Source: Opitutaceae bacterium
GTDB taxonomy: Bacteria; Verrucomicrobiota; Verrucomicrobiia; Opitutales; Opitutaceae
NCBI GenBank assembly: GCA_003164715.1
Contig: PLTZ01000085.1
Span: forward strand, 1 to 32,671
Length of the DNA stretch: 32,671 nt
Direction: 5' to 3'
A model generated the notes under the pieces. That model did not search any database. It had not been told where the DNA came from and worked only from the letters and a program-made list of their open reading frames with translations. Position numbers and translations under genes: made by a program. This document shows positions 7,827-16,601 of this stretch, in pieces (position 1 is the first letter of the stretch; each line of letters starts with the position of its first letter).

Positions 7827-10184
7827 TCAGAGACTCAGATCGACGTTCCCCCGAATCGGCCGCTCCTGGCCCTTCCACACGAACACGCCGTCCAGACCCG
7901 GGGGCAGCGAGACCCGGGCGCGAAGGCCGTCGCCCGTGCGGTCGAGCCACACCTCGATCGGGCCGGCGGGATGCGGCATTCGCGCGTGGACGTGGTTCAG
8001 CGAGCCGAGCGAGGGCTCGATCCGGACGGTCCGGAAACCGGGGGAGGCAGGCTCAATTCCCGCCACCGTGGCGAGCAGCTCGAACCCAGGGCTAGTGCCC
8101 CACGGGTGGCACTCCGAGCGCGGGTCCTTCGCCAGCTCCCCGAACGTCTGCATGCCGTCGTGCATCATCTCCTCCCAGGGCCCCAGGGTCCCGAGGTAGC
8201 GGTCGCCCAGGCCGGTCTTCTTGAGGGCGCGCCCGACATAGTAGTGGAGGAACATGAAATCGGACGGATCTGACTTCACCGCGGACGTATCCCCCAGCAT
8301 GCGCTCCATCAGCGCCCTTTGGTTTGGGTGCGGAACCGCGTCGGCAAGAACGGCGAACAGGTTCACCCGATCGGTAAAGCCGAGCTCCGGCGTGTCATGC
8401 AGCAGGCCGCGAGAAGGGTCGAAGTTCGATGCGTACGCCTCCTGGTTGATGGCGGAGGCGAGCTCGCGGAAATGCGCTGCGTCCTGGTTCCCTCCAAAGT
8501 GCTCAAAAAGCTCTGCGCTCTCCTGCAGCGTGAGCGAGAACAGGAACTTGTCGGCGATCGCGCTGGGAGTCCAGGACCACGGCACGGGGCGGTTTCCATT
8601 TTGCCGGACCTGCTCCTCCCACCACCCGAGCACGTTCCTGATGCCCGGCAGGAACCTCCGCGTGAACGCGTCGTCGCCACGGTACCTCCAGTGGTCGTGC
8701 ACCATCGACACCCAGAAGAGCGAAAACGTCGGGATGAACTGCTCGAGGTTCGCCGGATATCGGCTCTGGGTCAGCCCGCAGGGCGCTCGTGAGGCGTCGA
8801 TCTCCTCGATCGCCAGCCGCACGAGCCGGTCGTCGCCGCAGAGATTGAGCCAGGCCAGGGCCTGCATCTTGGTGTCGGCGACGTATTGCAGCCGCTCCCA
8901 GGCGATGTCGCTGATGAAAGTCTCCTGCGCGTTGAGGGCGAGGGTGCGCCATGTGGCGTCCCAAATCGGTGTCAGTTCCCGGGAGTCGCTTTCGAACACG
9001 GCGAGCCGGGTGGCCGGGTAAACGCAGAGCAGGCTCGACGCATCCTCGATGACGAGCGGCTCGGCGCGGGTCTGGATGTCGAGCTGCACCCAACGCCAGT
9101 TGCGCGTCCACAGCGGCCGGTATTCGCGCGGCGCCCCGTCCGGCAGGAAGACGTCCTCGGGGCCCATGACCGTCTTTCCCTCGAATTCGTTCCGGTTCCC
9201 CTTGGCGCCCTTTCCGTCGTACAAGGCCTCCGAGTAGGTGAGTTGAACCACGGCGCCCCGGCCGCCGGCGACCCGCAGGACAGGGTAGCCCGTCGTCACG
9301 CCCCCTTGGTCCAGCAGTACCGCAGCCTTGCTGTTTGCCGGGATCCGCATGGGGCCGGAGCCCTGGACGAAGGCCGCCCCGGCCTCCACGCCCTCGGCCC
9401 GGGCGACCCGCGCGAATCGCTGGGGCGCCTCCGGCAGGAGCGGCACGGAGCGGGGCGTGAGTTGCCAGCGCTGCATGCCGAGGACCCTGGCCGGACTGCC
9501 TTGGTCGATCGGCGCAGCCGGGAGCCATGCCGAGTCGTTGAAGGCCGGCAGCTCCCATCCCCACGGATAAAGGGCCGCATCCACCCGCTCCGTCGCCCCG
9601 GCGACGTAGTAGTTCCAGCGCAGGCGCTCGTCATTGTGGTTGTAGACGATCGGCCGGTACGCCGGATCCTCGGTCACCTTCCACGCGCCGTCCGTGTTCA
9701 CCGCCTTGTTGGCCGGATCGTCGGATTGCAGGATGAAACCGGTGCGATGGCTGATCTGGGCCATCGGCCTGGCCACGCCGCCGTTCCACACGACCGCGGC
9801 CAGCACGTTGTTTCCCGCCCGCAGATACGGGGCCAGGTCGACGGTTTCAAAATGCCAGTTGAACAAGTCGCCCTGTGCCGGCCCGGTGGCGACAAAAACG
9901 CCATTGGCAAAGAGCCGGTAGCGGTTGTCGGCCGAAACATGGATGACGAAACGCTCCGGCTTCACGGCGAGCGAGAAGGTCTTGCGGTAATGGAATACTC
10001 CAAAGTCGGTTGCCGGCCCGCTGGGATGCGCAATCCACCACGCCGGCCACAATTCGGTTAGTAGGCGGGGACTAATCGAGGGCTCGGTTGTCCCGTTCTG
10101 GTCCGCTCCGCGAAGGGCGCAGCCGAGCGCGAGGCAAAGGACGCCGTTCCGGAGAAACGCAGACAGCCGTGGCGGGTGTTTCAT
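7827..10184 (-). CDS. GH78-type alpha-L-rhamnosidase, secreted
   Basis: A 785-residue enzyme related to bacterial GH78 alpha-L-rhamnosidases, removing terminal alpha-L-rhamnose from polysaccharides or glycosides. I prefer the ATG at 10184 (MKHPPRLSAFLRNGVLCLALG), which opens a signal peptide; an ATG at 10238 would overlap the upstream stop as ATGA and cannot be excluded. The N-terminal half holds two jelly-roll domains (WPAWWIAHPSG with FHYRKTFSL; later VQLTYSEALYDGKGAKGNR and LWTRNWRWVQLDI). The alpha/alpha barrel starts near 405. The usual CPxRDER motif is replaced by SDIAWERLQYVAD, keeping Asp426, Glu430-Arg and Asp437 but lacking the Cys-Pro. The C-terminal RSECHPWGTSPGFELL and final beta domain are typical. 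It is the last gene of the rhamnosidase operon. Confidence 0.85.
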   Translation of the reverse strand: MKHPPRLSAFLRNGVLCLALGCALRGADQNGTTEPSISPRLLTELWPAWWIAHPSGPATDFGVFHYRKTFSLAVKPERFVIHVSADNRYRLFANGVFVATGPAQGDLFNWHFETVDLAPYLRAGNNVLAAVVWNGGVARPMAQISHRTGFILQSDDPANKAVNTDGAWKVTEDPAYRPIVYNHNDERLRWNYYVAGATERVDAALYPWGWELPAFNDSAWLPAAPIDQGSPARVLGMQRWQLTPRSVPLLPEAPQRFARVARAEGVEAGAAFVQGSGPMRIPANSKAAVLLDQGGVTTGYPVLRVAGGRGAVVQLTYSEALYDGKGAKGNRNEFEGKTVMGPEDVFLPDGAPREYRPLWTRNWRWVQLDIQTRAEPLVIEDASSLLCVYPATRLAVFESDSRELTPIWDATWRTLALNAQETFISDIAWERLQYVADTKMQALAWLNLCGDDRLVRLAIEEIDASRAPCGLTQSRYPANLEQFIPTFSLFWVSMVHDHWRYRGDDAFTRRFLPGIRNVLGWWEEQVRQNGNRPVPWSWTPSAIADKFLFSLTLQESAELFEHFGGNQDAAHFRELASAINQEAYASNFDPSRGLLHDTPELGFTDRVNLFAVLADAVPHPNQRALMERMLGDTSAVKSDPSDFMFLHYYVGRALKKTGLGDRYLGTLGPWEEMMHDGMQTFGELAKDPRSECHPWGTSPGFELLATVAGIEPASPGFRTVRIEPSLGSLNHVHARMPHPAGPIEVWLDRTGDGLRARVSLPPGLDGVFVWKGQERPIRGNVDLSL

Positions 10185-10234
10185 TCGGGAGGCGCTCGGT
10201 GGAGCCGGAAGGGCGCTCGGTCCGGCCGCGGGGC

Positions 10235-11593
10235 TCATTTGCCGGACGGATTGCCTGGCGCAACCAGGGAAAGGATGTACGTGCGCTCCTTGGGCGCGGC
10301 AGCGGCCATCCGGTCCGCCTGGTCCTTCTCGTCGAGAGCGGCGAGGGTCTGCGCGGCGGTGCCGGTCCCCGGGTCCGCGAGACCGTCAAACATGAGATTT
10401 CGCCTCACGCGCTGCGTCTCAGCGCCTCCGCTGGCTCCCCAGACCACGGAGAAGGCCTGCCAGCGCATCGGGGTGCCATAGCGCGCGAGGTTGATGCCCG
10501 AGGCGAGTTGGCTTGCGGTGAAGACCCCGATCGCCTGCCCGTCTATGGCCAATTGGTAGGAACCCTTCGCGAGACCGGTGACGGCCAGCGGCTCAAGGTC
10601 GAGCGACTCCAAGTCCGCTCCCGCTTGAATTGCGATCGCCACCGCTTCGTTGTCATAGTCGATCGGCAGGGGCAGGGATCCGTCGAGCTGGCGCCACGTG
10701 AAGCTCCCGGAGCCGGCCGACCAGCCGCTCACCTTCGTGTTTTCGGAAGGGCTGATTGCGCCCGACCTGGCGTCGATGCCGACCCGGGTCACGAGCGAGG
10801 GCGCGTGCCAGGCATGCAGCAGGGCGGCCCCCAGAATCAGGTGCGCCGACGCGCTCGGGTGGACGCGATCGGGGAGAAGGGTGCGCGCCAGTTCCGGATT
10901 CGCCTTGAGGAGTCGGACGAGCGCAGCGTTAAGCGGCGCACCGAAGTCGACGGTTGCAAGGTGGTTTTCGGCCGCAATCGCCTCCACGCCTTGGCCAAGC
11001 CTGCGGAGCACTTGGTCGTATCCCGCACCGAATTGGGGGCTGCGGGTGATGTCGTCAAAGGGGGAGGGAAGGATCGGGACGAGCCGGGCTTCTGGAGCCT
11101 CCCGTCTCAGACGCTCGATGATGGACCGGTATCCGGCGGTGAAACGGTCCAGGGTCGGGGTCTCAAGGACTCGGTATTGGCCATCGTTCATCCCCAGCAT
11201 GAGTGTAACCACGGTGGGGTGCATCGAGACCACGTCGCGCTCAAGGCGCGTGGCGATGTCGCCTCTGGCGCCACCTGCCACGGTGTCACCGCCCACACCC
11301 GAATAGTAGAAGCGCAGGTCCCAGGCTGGAAAACGCGTGCGCGCGTACGCTTCGACCAGGGTGGCGTATCCGCCGTCCTGGGTTATGCTGTCTCCGTAGA
11401 ATACGACTCGGTCCCCGTTGTGTATCAGGAACGATCCCGGGTCCTGTGCCCGGAGTGAACCGGACGACATGAGGAGCGCGCACAGGACCGCGCGTTTGGC
11501 GCTATTCAGGGTTGCGGCAGGCTGAGCGACCGGCCTCCGGCTTGAGCGCCGGAAAAAGGCTGTCGGGTGGAACTGTGGTACGATTGTCGTCAT
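10235..11593 (-). CDS. Secreted SGNH/GDSL-family esterase
   Basis: A 452-residue SGNH hydrolase, probably a carbohydrate esterase that removes acetyl groups from a pectic or rhamnose-rich glycan. Catalytic blocks are complete: block I FYGDSIT with S69, block II SGVGGDT (Gly about 101-102), block III GMND with N136, and block V PDRVHPSASAH with D242 and H245. Residues 1-50 form an N-terminal region with a signal-like segment (AKRAVLCALLMSSGSLRAQ); the start could be a little downstream of the ATG at 11593. A beta-rich domain follows the catalytic part (about 280-430), making it longer than simple GDSL esterases of about 200-250 residues. Its stop lies 50 bp before the preferred GH78 start. Acetyl-rhamnogalacturonan as substrate is inferred from the neighbours. 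Confidence 0.85.
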   Translation of the reverse strand: MTTIVPQFHPTAFFRRSSRRPVAQPAATLNSAKRAVLCALLMSSGSLRAQDPGSFLIHNGDRVVFYGDSITQDGGYATLVEAYARTRFPAWDLRFYYSGVGGDTVAGGARGDIATRLERDVVSMHPTVVTLMLGMNDGQYRVLETPTLDRFTAGYRSIIERLRREAPEARLVPILPSPFDDITRSPQFGAGYDQVLRRLGQGVEAIAAENHLATVDFGAPLNAALVRLLKANPELARTLLPDRVHPSASAHLILGAALLHAWHAPSLVTRVGIDARSGAISPSENTKVSGWSAGSGSFTWRQLDGSLPLPIDYDNEAVAIAIQAGADLESLDLEPLAVTGLAKGSYQLAIDGQAIGVFTASQLASGINLARYGTPMRWQAFSVVWGASGGAETQRVRRNLMFDGLADPGTGTAAQTLAALDEKDQADRMAAAAPKERTYILSLVAPGNPSGK

Positions 11594-11722
11594 AAAATTG
11601 AAAGCCTGACCACTACCGCGGCATGGGGCGCGGCCGCCCTCAAAACGTACCAGGCGCCCGGCCCGCAGAGGCCGATGCAGCTCGGGGTATGGATCGGCAT
11701 CCGGCGTTCTCCTTCCTGGCGC

Positions 11723-12964
11723 TCAGCGGCCGGGGGGCTGGGCAAGGCCCAGGGCCCTCAGGTACTCCCCGTTGATCCGGCATTTCTCGAGCCGGACATT
11801 GGCGAGGAGTTCGTCCAGGGCCGCCTGGGCCTGCGCTTGGGGTGGCGCCCCCTTGCGCATGTCGGCGTAGTGGGTGCGCACGGCCACGCTGAACGCCGAG
11901 ACCGCCTTCCAGCCCGCCGGTTCCGGGACACTGGCGACGCAGGTCGTGGCCTCCATCTTCTTGTAGGGCCAGAAACACCAGCCGACGGAGTTCGCCTCGA
12001 GGAGCTCCCGAAACGCACGGATCCAGCTGTTGTCCGCCTCGCCGGATTCCCCGAGCCAGACCGGCACGCCGTACCGTGACCGGAAGTCAAGGTAGGGCTT
12101 GAGCGAGGCCATCGCCGCGGGCTTGTCATAGAGGTGAAACGTGTAGGCCACGTTGGGCCCGTGCGGCGGGTGCAGGGTGTCGATGTCCTTGTCCCAGCGG
12201 GCCCCCCCCAGGATGATGATGTGGCCGGGGTCCACGGTCCGGATCCCCGCGATCACCCTGCGGAAGAACGGCTCGAGCCTCGGGAAATAGGCCTTCTCAT
12301 CGAAGAAGTCCGCCATCGGCTCGTTGAGCAGGTTGTACCCGAGCACCGCGTTCTCGCCGGCGAACCGCCGCGCGATCTCCGTCCAGAGCCTAATTGTCAG
12401 CTCCTGCGCGGCCGGGTCGTCAAAGAGGAACGGGCGCCCGTAGCTGTCGTCGATGTTCATCCCGGTCTGGCCGCCCGGCGCGGCGTGCATGTCCAGAATG
12501 GCATAGACGCCCTCCTCATGGCACCAGCCGATGACGTTTGCCATGACGCTCCAGCCCGGACCCTCCATCCGGTAGGGCGGACGCTGCTCCACGAAGAGCC
12601 GCCAATCGAAGGGAATCCGGACCGAGTTGAAGCCCGAGTTCCGGATAAGGCGGATGTCCTCCCGGGTGATGTAGTTCTGTCTCCAGCGCTCCCAGAATTC
12701 GGCGGCGCGGAAGTCCCCCACGAGCTCCCGGATCACCTGGTCGATCTGCCAGGGGCCCAGATCGTCATCGAGTTTGAACATGTAGCCTTCGGGAAGGAGC
12801 CAGTTGCCTAGGTTGATGCCCTTGAGGAGTAGGGGGGAGCCGGAGGGCAGCACGAACTGCGTTCCCCTTACCTGCACCAAGCCCGGGGACTCCGCGGCCC
12901 TGGCGCCCAGGGCCGCGGCCATGAAGAGCGCGAGTCCGGCAGTCGCCAGCGATCGTGGAATCAT
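11723..12964 (-). CDS. Secreted GH5 (cellulase-like) endo-glycosidase
   Basis: A 413-residue GH5 glycoside hydrolase starting at the ATG at 12964, where a signal peptide begins (MIPRSLATAGLALFMAAAL) with a likely cleavage after ARA. The (beta/alpha)8 barrel covers about 35-400: LKGINLGNWLLPEG at the first strand, GFNSVRIPFDW, YAILDMHAAPGGQTG, then the acid/base E215 in NLLNEP, FHLYD, and the nucleophile E306 in VWLGESGE. The fold would cut a beta-1,4- or beta-1,3-linked glucan, mannan or similar backbone. Subfamily and substrate cannot be read here, and beta-glucosidase or exo-glucanase activity is possible. It lies 37 bp after the GH106 stop on the same strand, so it is very probably co-transcribed with it. 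Confidence 0.9.
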   Translation of the reverse strand: MIPRSLATAGLALFMAAALGARAAESPGLVQVRGTQFVLPSGSPLLLKGINLGNWLLPEGYMFKLDDDLGPWQIDQVIRELVGDFRAAEFWERWRQNYITREDIRLIRNSGFNSVRIPFDWRLFVEQRPPYRMEGPGWSVMANVIGWCHEEGVYAILDMHAAPGGQTGMNIDDSYGRPFLFDDPAAQELTIRLWTEIARRFAGENAVLGYNLLNEPMADFFDEKAYFPRLEPFFRRVIAGIRTVDPGHIIILGGARWDKDIDTLHPPHGPNVAYTFHLYDKPAAMASLKPYLDFRSRYGVPVWLGESGEADNSWIRAFRELLEANSVGWCFWPYKKMEATTCVASVPEPAGWKAVSAFSVAVRTHYADMRKGAPPQAQAQAALDELLANVRLEKCRINGEYLRALGLAQPPGR

Positions 12965-13001
12965 GGGTTGATGGGCCTCGTCGAGCGTTGAAACTCGGGA
13001 C

Positions 13002-16000
13002 TCACGGGGCCCCGATGCGGAGGATCCGCACGGGTCCAAGCAATCCCGACTCCAGGAGCGGCGAATCGGCCTTGTAGGGCCTTATGTCCGCAAAGGTGTA
13101 CTTTGTGGCTGTTCCGGGCTGCTCGTCCCCGATGAGCCTATTGACCCATGCATTCGTAACCTTGATCTCCAATTCGTTTCGGCCCTCCCTTAGTTCTCCG
13201 GTCAGGTCCGCGCGATACGGGGGGTGCCAGGAAATCCCCAGCGATTTTCCGTTAAGCACCACCTCGGCTAGATTCTTGACGCTTCCCAGATCGATCCAAA
13301 GGTGCACCCCTTTTGCCCTCCATTGCGGCGGCACCTCAAGGGTCTTCGTGTAGGTGCCGGTTCCGGAAAAGTACCTTACGCCGGCCTCCGGGCTGTCGCT
13401 CCACGACGACAGGGCGCCCAACAGGATGCTCGGCGGGGCTCCCCGGTCCGCCTGGAAGCTCAGGTTCCACGGCCCGTTCAAGGTCTCAACCAGCCTCTCC
13501 GGGGGCTTGGGCAGCGTGAGCGAGGCAAGTTTTGCTTGCGCGCGGAACACGACAAAGACGCTGCCCCAGGGGCCGAGATGCAACGGCACCTTCGTGCGGC
13601 CGCCCTGGATCTCGTATGAGACCGGCTCTGCCGCGCCGGTCTCGGCCAGCCAGAGTTCGGGGGCTTTCCCGGTCACCCTGAAGAATGCATCAAAGTCCTC
13701 GTCGCGGTCGTTCCGATTGTCCAGGAAGTAGATATCTCCATCGTCAAGCTTGCGGTGCACGAACAGGATTCGCGTATCGCGCTTTGGCATTGTGTGCTCG
13801 AAGTCCGGGACCACGCCCAAAGCGTTGAAAACATCCTTCAGGGCCTGCCCGGAATATACCCGTCCCTTGCCGAGGCTGTGAACCCCCGTTCCGTCGCCGA
13901 ACAACCGGTTGCTGAGCCTTGCGAACTCCGCCTGGTCGTCAGCGAGGCTGGGATCGTCCGTCGGCTTCGGGCCCGCCACAACCGCGCCGTTCTCCACCAG
14001 ACGGTAGATGGCCCGCAGCACGGGCAGGGACATGTGCTGGCTGTACGGATCGAGACCGAGCACGCGGTAGGTCATCCCGCTCCTTGTTCCCAGGCGGCCG
14101 TCGCTGGCGCTCAACTCATGGATCAGGCCGTCGGCATTGATGTAGTCAAACCCGTAGCCCGCGGGGACGGCGGGTGCCTTGCTCGTGAAGATCGCCGTGA
14201 GGTTCGAGTCTTCGCCGTAAAAGTAGACCAAGTCGGCGCCAAATCTCCCCTGCTGCAGCAAGTAGCTGCAACGGGCGAGGTACTTCACCCAGGGGCCCGC
14301 CAGTTCTGCCCAGGTATCGTTGCGGTTGAACCATTGCCCAAACGGCCCGAGCGTAAGCCCGGGCGCCTTGCCGACCAAGGGCTGGTGGGCCGATTCGTGG
14401 ATCACGATGCGATTGATTCCATTCAGGAACTCCGAATCGGCGGTCGGCTTCAGGGTGGCGGGCGACCAGGCCCAGGGAGCGGCCGAGGCAGTCATTGATT
14501 CGGCGGCGGCAAGGTTCTGGCCGTAGATATGGGCCACGGACGCGGACTCCCGATCGTCGGCATTGTAGTTATAGCTCTCGTCATTCTGGCCGAAAAGCTG
14601 CGTCCACATCGCGCTCATCGGGATGTCATCCAGCTTCTTGACCTCCATGCCGTCGGCGACGAAGGCGCGTCCGCCCTCGTGGGATTCGCCGTAATGGCCC
14701 ATGCCGCGCTCCTTGAGCGACGCCTGGACCTGGCCGTAATGCTCGTCGGCAATCAGGTCCGCTATCGTCTTTCGGAAATCCCACAAGAAACGGTCGCTGG
14801 CCTCCGCGCTGTCAACGACGCGCCCTGCCAGCACCGGCAGCCAGGGAACCGGATCGTAGCCCCGGCGGGCCTTGAACTGCGCGATCATGTCGTCGGTCCA
14901 GTTCTGCGAGCCCGCCTCCCAGCTGTCGGTCACGACGAATTGGATGCCCCGCTTGCCCATGAGTCCCTTGCCGACGGCGGCCTCGTAGCTGGAAAGGTAC
15001 CCGTCCATGTAATTCCGGACATATCCGCCGTTGAGCTTGTCGACCTCAAGTCCGGTGGCCTCGGCTGTCGCGGGGTGGTTCGTAATCCCCAACAGCGAAT
15101 ACCCGAACCTAAGGACGACCCATGCGCCATCCGGCGGGCGCCAGTCAAGCGATCCGTCTGCACGCATCTTGGCGGTGAGGTCGATCACATCGGACTTCGG
15201 GATGGCCTCGGACGGCCCGACGTGCGGGGTTGCGAATGGATAGAGGTCGGGAAGCGGCGTGAAGGCGGCCTTCTCCTCGAACCGGTTGACCCGCGCCCCG
15301 GTGTGCAGCCGGAGCTTCCTGATCACGTAGCTTGTCGGAGGCGGGCCTCTGCGGGCCCCGAGCGAGGCGGGGTCAATGCCCATCATCCATGAGGGAGTGG
15401 CCGGGGCCGGACCTCGCTTGAAAACAACCCTGAAAAACCTCGCCTTCGACGCCTGGAACGAGACCGTGTGCTCCGGGGCGCCGTCCTGCGGTATTCTGGC
15501 GATGACGCGGAAACTCTTTCCGTCATCGCTGCTCTCCAGGGATTTATCGGGGTTGGAGATGCCGTAGCCAACCGAGCTGACCTCGTCGAGGTCCTGGGTC
15601 GCAATGGTCAGGGCCCGCACGGACTCGGGCTCTGCGAATTCATACTGGATCCATGCGCTTGCGCCGCTGGGCGGAATCGGAAGCCTGGTGACGATCGCGG
15701 CGTCCTCCCCGCCCAACGCCTTCAAGTCGGGCTCGACCCCGCTCGCAGTCACCCTGACCTGGAGCGACTCGACCGGCACGTCGGTCGCCGGCCTGCGAAG
15801 GGCCACGACCGCGGAATCAGCGTAGAACCTCCAGAGGCCGCCGGCCGCCGCCGCGGCATCCGGGTCACCCAGGTTCTGGAAGGGTCCCGTGTTTGACGGA
15901 GGATGCACGAGGGTGCCCGTATAGGCCTTGCCCCCCTCAACCTCGGTCTCACTCCAGACGTATTTCTTCATCGCCTGCGGCGGTGGCACCCAAGGGCCGC

Positions 16001-16391
16001 CCGTTTCGCTCCAGCCCGGGGAACTGGCGATGGCTTCCTCCATGCCCATCTGGTCGGCGAGTTCGGTCGCGTACTTGAAGGCCTCCTTCCACTCCGGAGT
16101 CATGTAAGCCAGCCTTTTTTCGACGACCTGCGGCGTGTCCAGGCTCGCGTCAAAATTATGAAAACCGCCCAGATCAACTCGATGCATCCACTCCAGATCA
16201 AGCCGGATTCCCTCCTTGGTGATGTTTCCATTCATCCAATGCCACCAGACGCGAGGCTTTGCGCTTTCGGGCGGATTAGAGAACCCCTGCGCCAAGGAAT
16301 CCCGGTCCTGCTGCGCGGTTAGGTCGACCGGCAGGCACGCCAGCGCCAGCGAGAATGCGAGAATGAAGGCCCTCATGGGCCCTTGCGTCAT
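13002..16391 (-). CDS. GH106 alpha-L-rhamnosidase, secreted
   Basis: A 1129-residue enzyme of the GH106 alpha-L-rhamnosidase type. Diagnostic stretches are PRVWWHWMNGNITKEGI near residue 50, then DSWEAGSQNWTDDMI, RRGYDPVPWLPVLAGRVV and YGESHEGG in the catalytic barrel. The last roughly 110 residues (HLWIDLGSVKNLAEVVLNGK, VTNAWVNRLIGDE) form a galactose-binding-like jelly roll. The ATG at 16391 has the purine-rich GAGGGAAGG 6 bp upstream and is followed by a signal peptide (MRAFILAFSLALACL); the in-frame ATG at 16376 has poorer spacing. GH106 enzymes attack alpha-L-rhamnose in rhamnogalacturonans and other heteroglycans, often in chain positions GH78 does not reach. It heads the operon that continues into GH5, GDSL and GH78. 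Confidence 0.9.
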   Translation of the reverse strand: MTQGPMRAFILAFSLALACLPVDLTAQQDRDSLAQGFSNPPESAKPRVWWHWMNGNITKEGIRLDLEWMHRVDLGGFHNFDASLDTPQVVEKRLAYMTPEWKEAFKYATELADQMGMEEAIASSPGWSETGGPWVPPPQAMKKYVWSETEVEGGKAYTGTLVHPPSNTGPFQNLGDPDAAAAAGGLWRFYADSAVVALRRPATDVPVESLQVRVTASGVEPDLKALGGEDAAIVTRLPIPPSGASAWIQYEFAEPESVRALTIATQDLDEVSSVGYGISNPDKSLESSDDGKSFRVIARIPQDGAPEHTVSFQASKARFFRVVFKRGPAPATPSWMMGIDPASLGARRGPPPTSYVIRKLRLHTGARVNRFEEKAAFTPLPDLYPFATPHVGPSEAIPKSDVIDLTAKMRADGSLDWRPPDGAWVVLRFGYSLLGITNHPATAEATGLEVDKLNGGYVRNYMDGYLSSYEAAVGKGLMGKRGIQFVVTDSWEAGSQNWTDDMIAQFKARRGYDPVPWLPVLAGRVVDSAEASDRFLWDFRKTIADLIADEHYGQVQASLKERGMGHYGESHEGGRAFVADGMEVKKLDDIPMSAMWTQLFGQNDESYNYNADDRESASVAHIYGQNLAAAESMTASAAPWAWSPATLKPTADSEFLNGINRIVIHESAHQPLVGKAPGLTLGPFGQWFNRNDTWAELAGPWVKYLARCSYLLQQGRFGADLVYFYGEDSNLTAIFTSKAPAVPAGYGFDYINADGLIHELSASDGRLGTRSGMTYRVLGLDPYSQHMSLPVLRAIYRLVENGAVVAGPKPTDDPSLADDQAEFARLSNRLFGDGTGVHSLGKGRVYSGQALKDVFNALGVVPDFEHTMPKRDTRILFVHRKLDDGDIYFLDNRNDRDEDFDAFFRVTGKAPELWLAETGAAEPVSYEIQGGRTKVPLHLGPWGSVFVVFRAQAKLASLTLPKPPERLVETLNGPWNLSFQADRGAPPSILLGALSSWSDSPEAGVRYFSGTGTYTKTLEVPPQWRAKGVHLWIDLGSVKNLAEVVLNGKSLGISWHPPYRADLTGELREGRNELEIKVTNAWVNRLIGDEQPGTATKYTFADIRPYKADSPLLESGLLGPVRILRIGAP

Positions 16392-16448
16392 CGGGAACCT
16401 TCCCTCGGGCCTATTCTGGGGACTCACGTCATCCGGGATGCTGGGGCC

Positions 16449-16600
16449 TGTTTTCATATGAACTTTGAGCTTCAGGGCGATGGGGTGAACAGAGGGCAAA
16501 ACATACCAGATCGGCCTCGTGCGGGGAATCGAGGAAATGACTGAAAACATACACAATATGACCCCCGACTCGGGGTGCCGGGACCGGGTTCCCCGGTTCG
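16449..16600 (-). promoter_or_regulatory. Leader region of the GH106 operon with palindrome
   Basis: This gap lies between the symporter stop and the GH106 start. It contains a perfect 10-bp palindrome TTCATATGAA at 16453-16462 and an 8-bp inverted pair, TGTTTTCA (16449-16456) and TGAAAACA (16542-16549). The AT-rich minus-strand stretch around 16535-16560 is the best place for a promoter. The palindrome sits about 60 bp upstream of the chosen start and could be an operator or part of the leader. No binding protein can be named. Confidence 0.35.
16563..16597 (-). terminator. Paired hairpins after the symporter gene
   Basis: Reading the minus strand past the stop at 16602-16604, a perfect 6-bp stem ACCGGG-GAA-CCCGGT (16597-16583) is followed by a 5-bp stem CCCCG-AGT-CGGGG (16575-16563), then a moderately T-rich stretch. 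There is no continuous T-run, so this is a candidate terminator or mRNA-end stabiliser separating the symporter from the GH106 operon. Confidence 0.4.
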
Positions 16601-16601
16601 A

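Noticed and set aside
10088-11458. A 456-codon plus-strand frame opposite the GDSL and GH78 genes
   Set aside because: It crosses two well-supported minus-strand genes and shows no protein family features.
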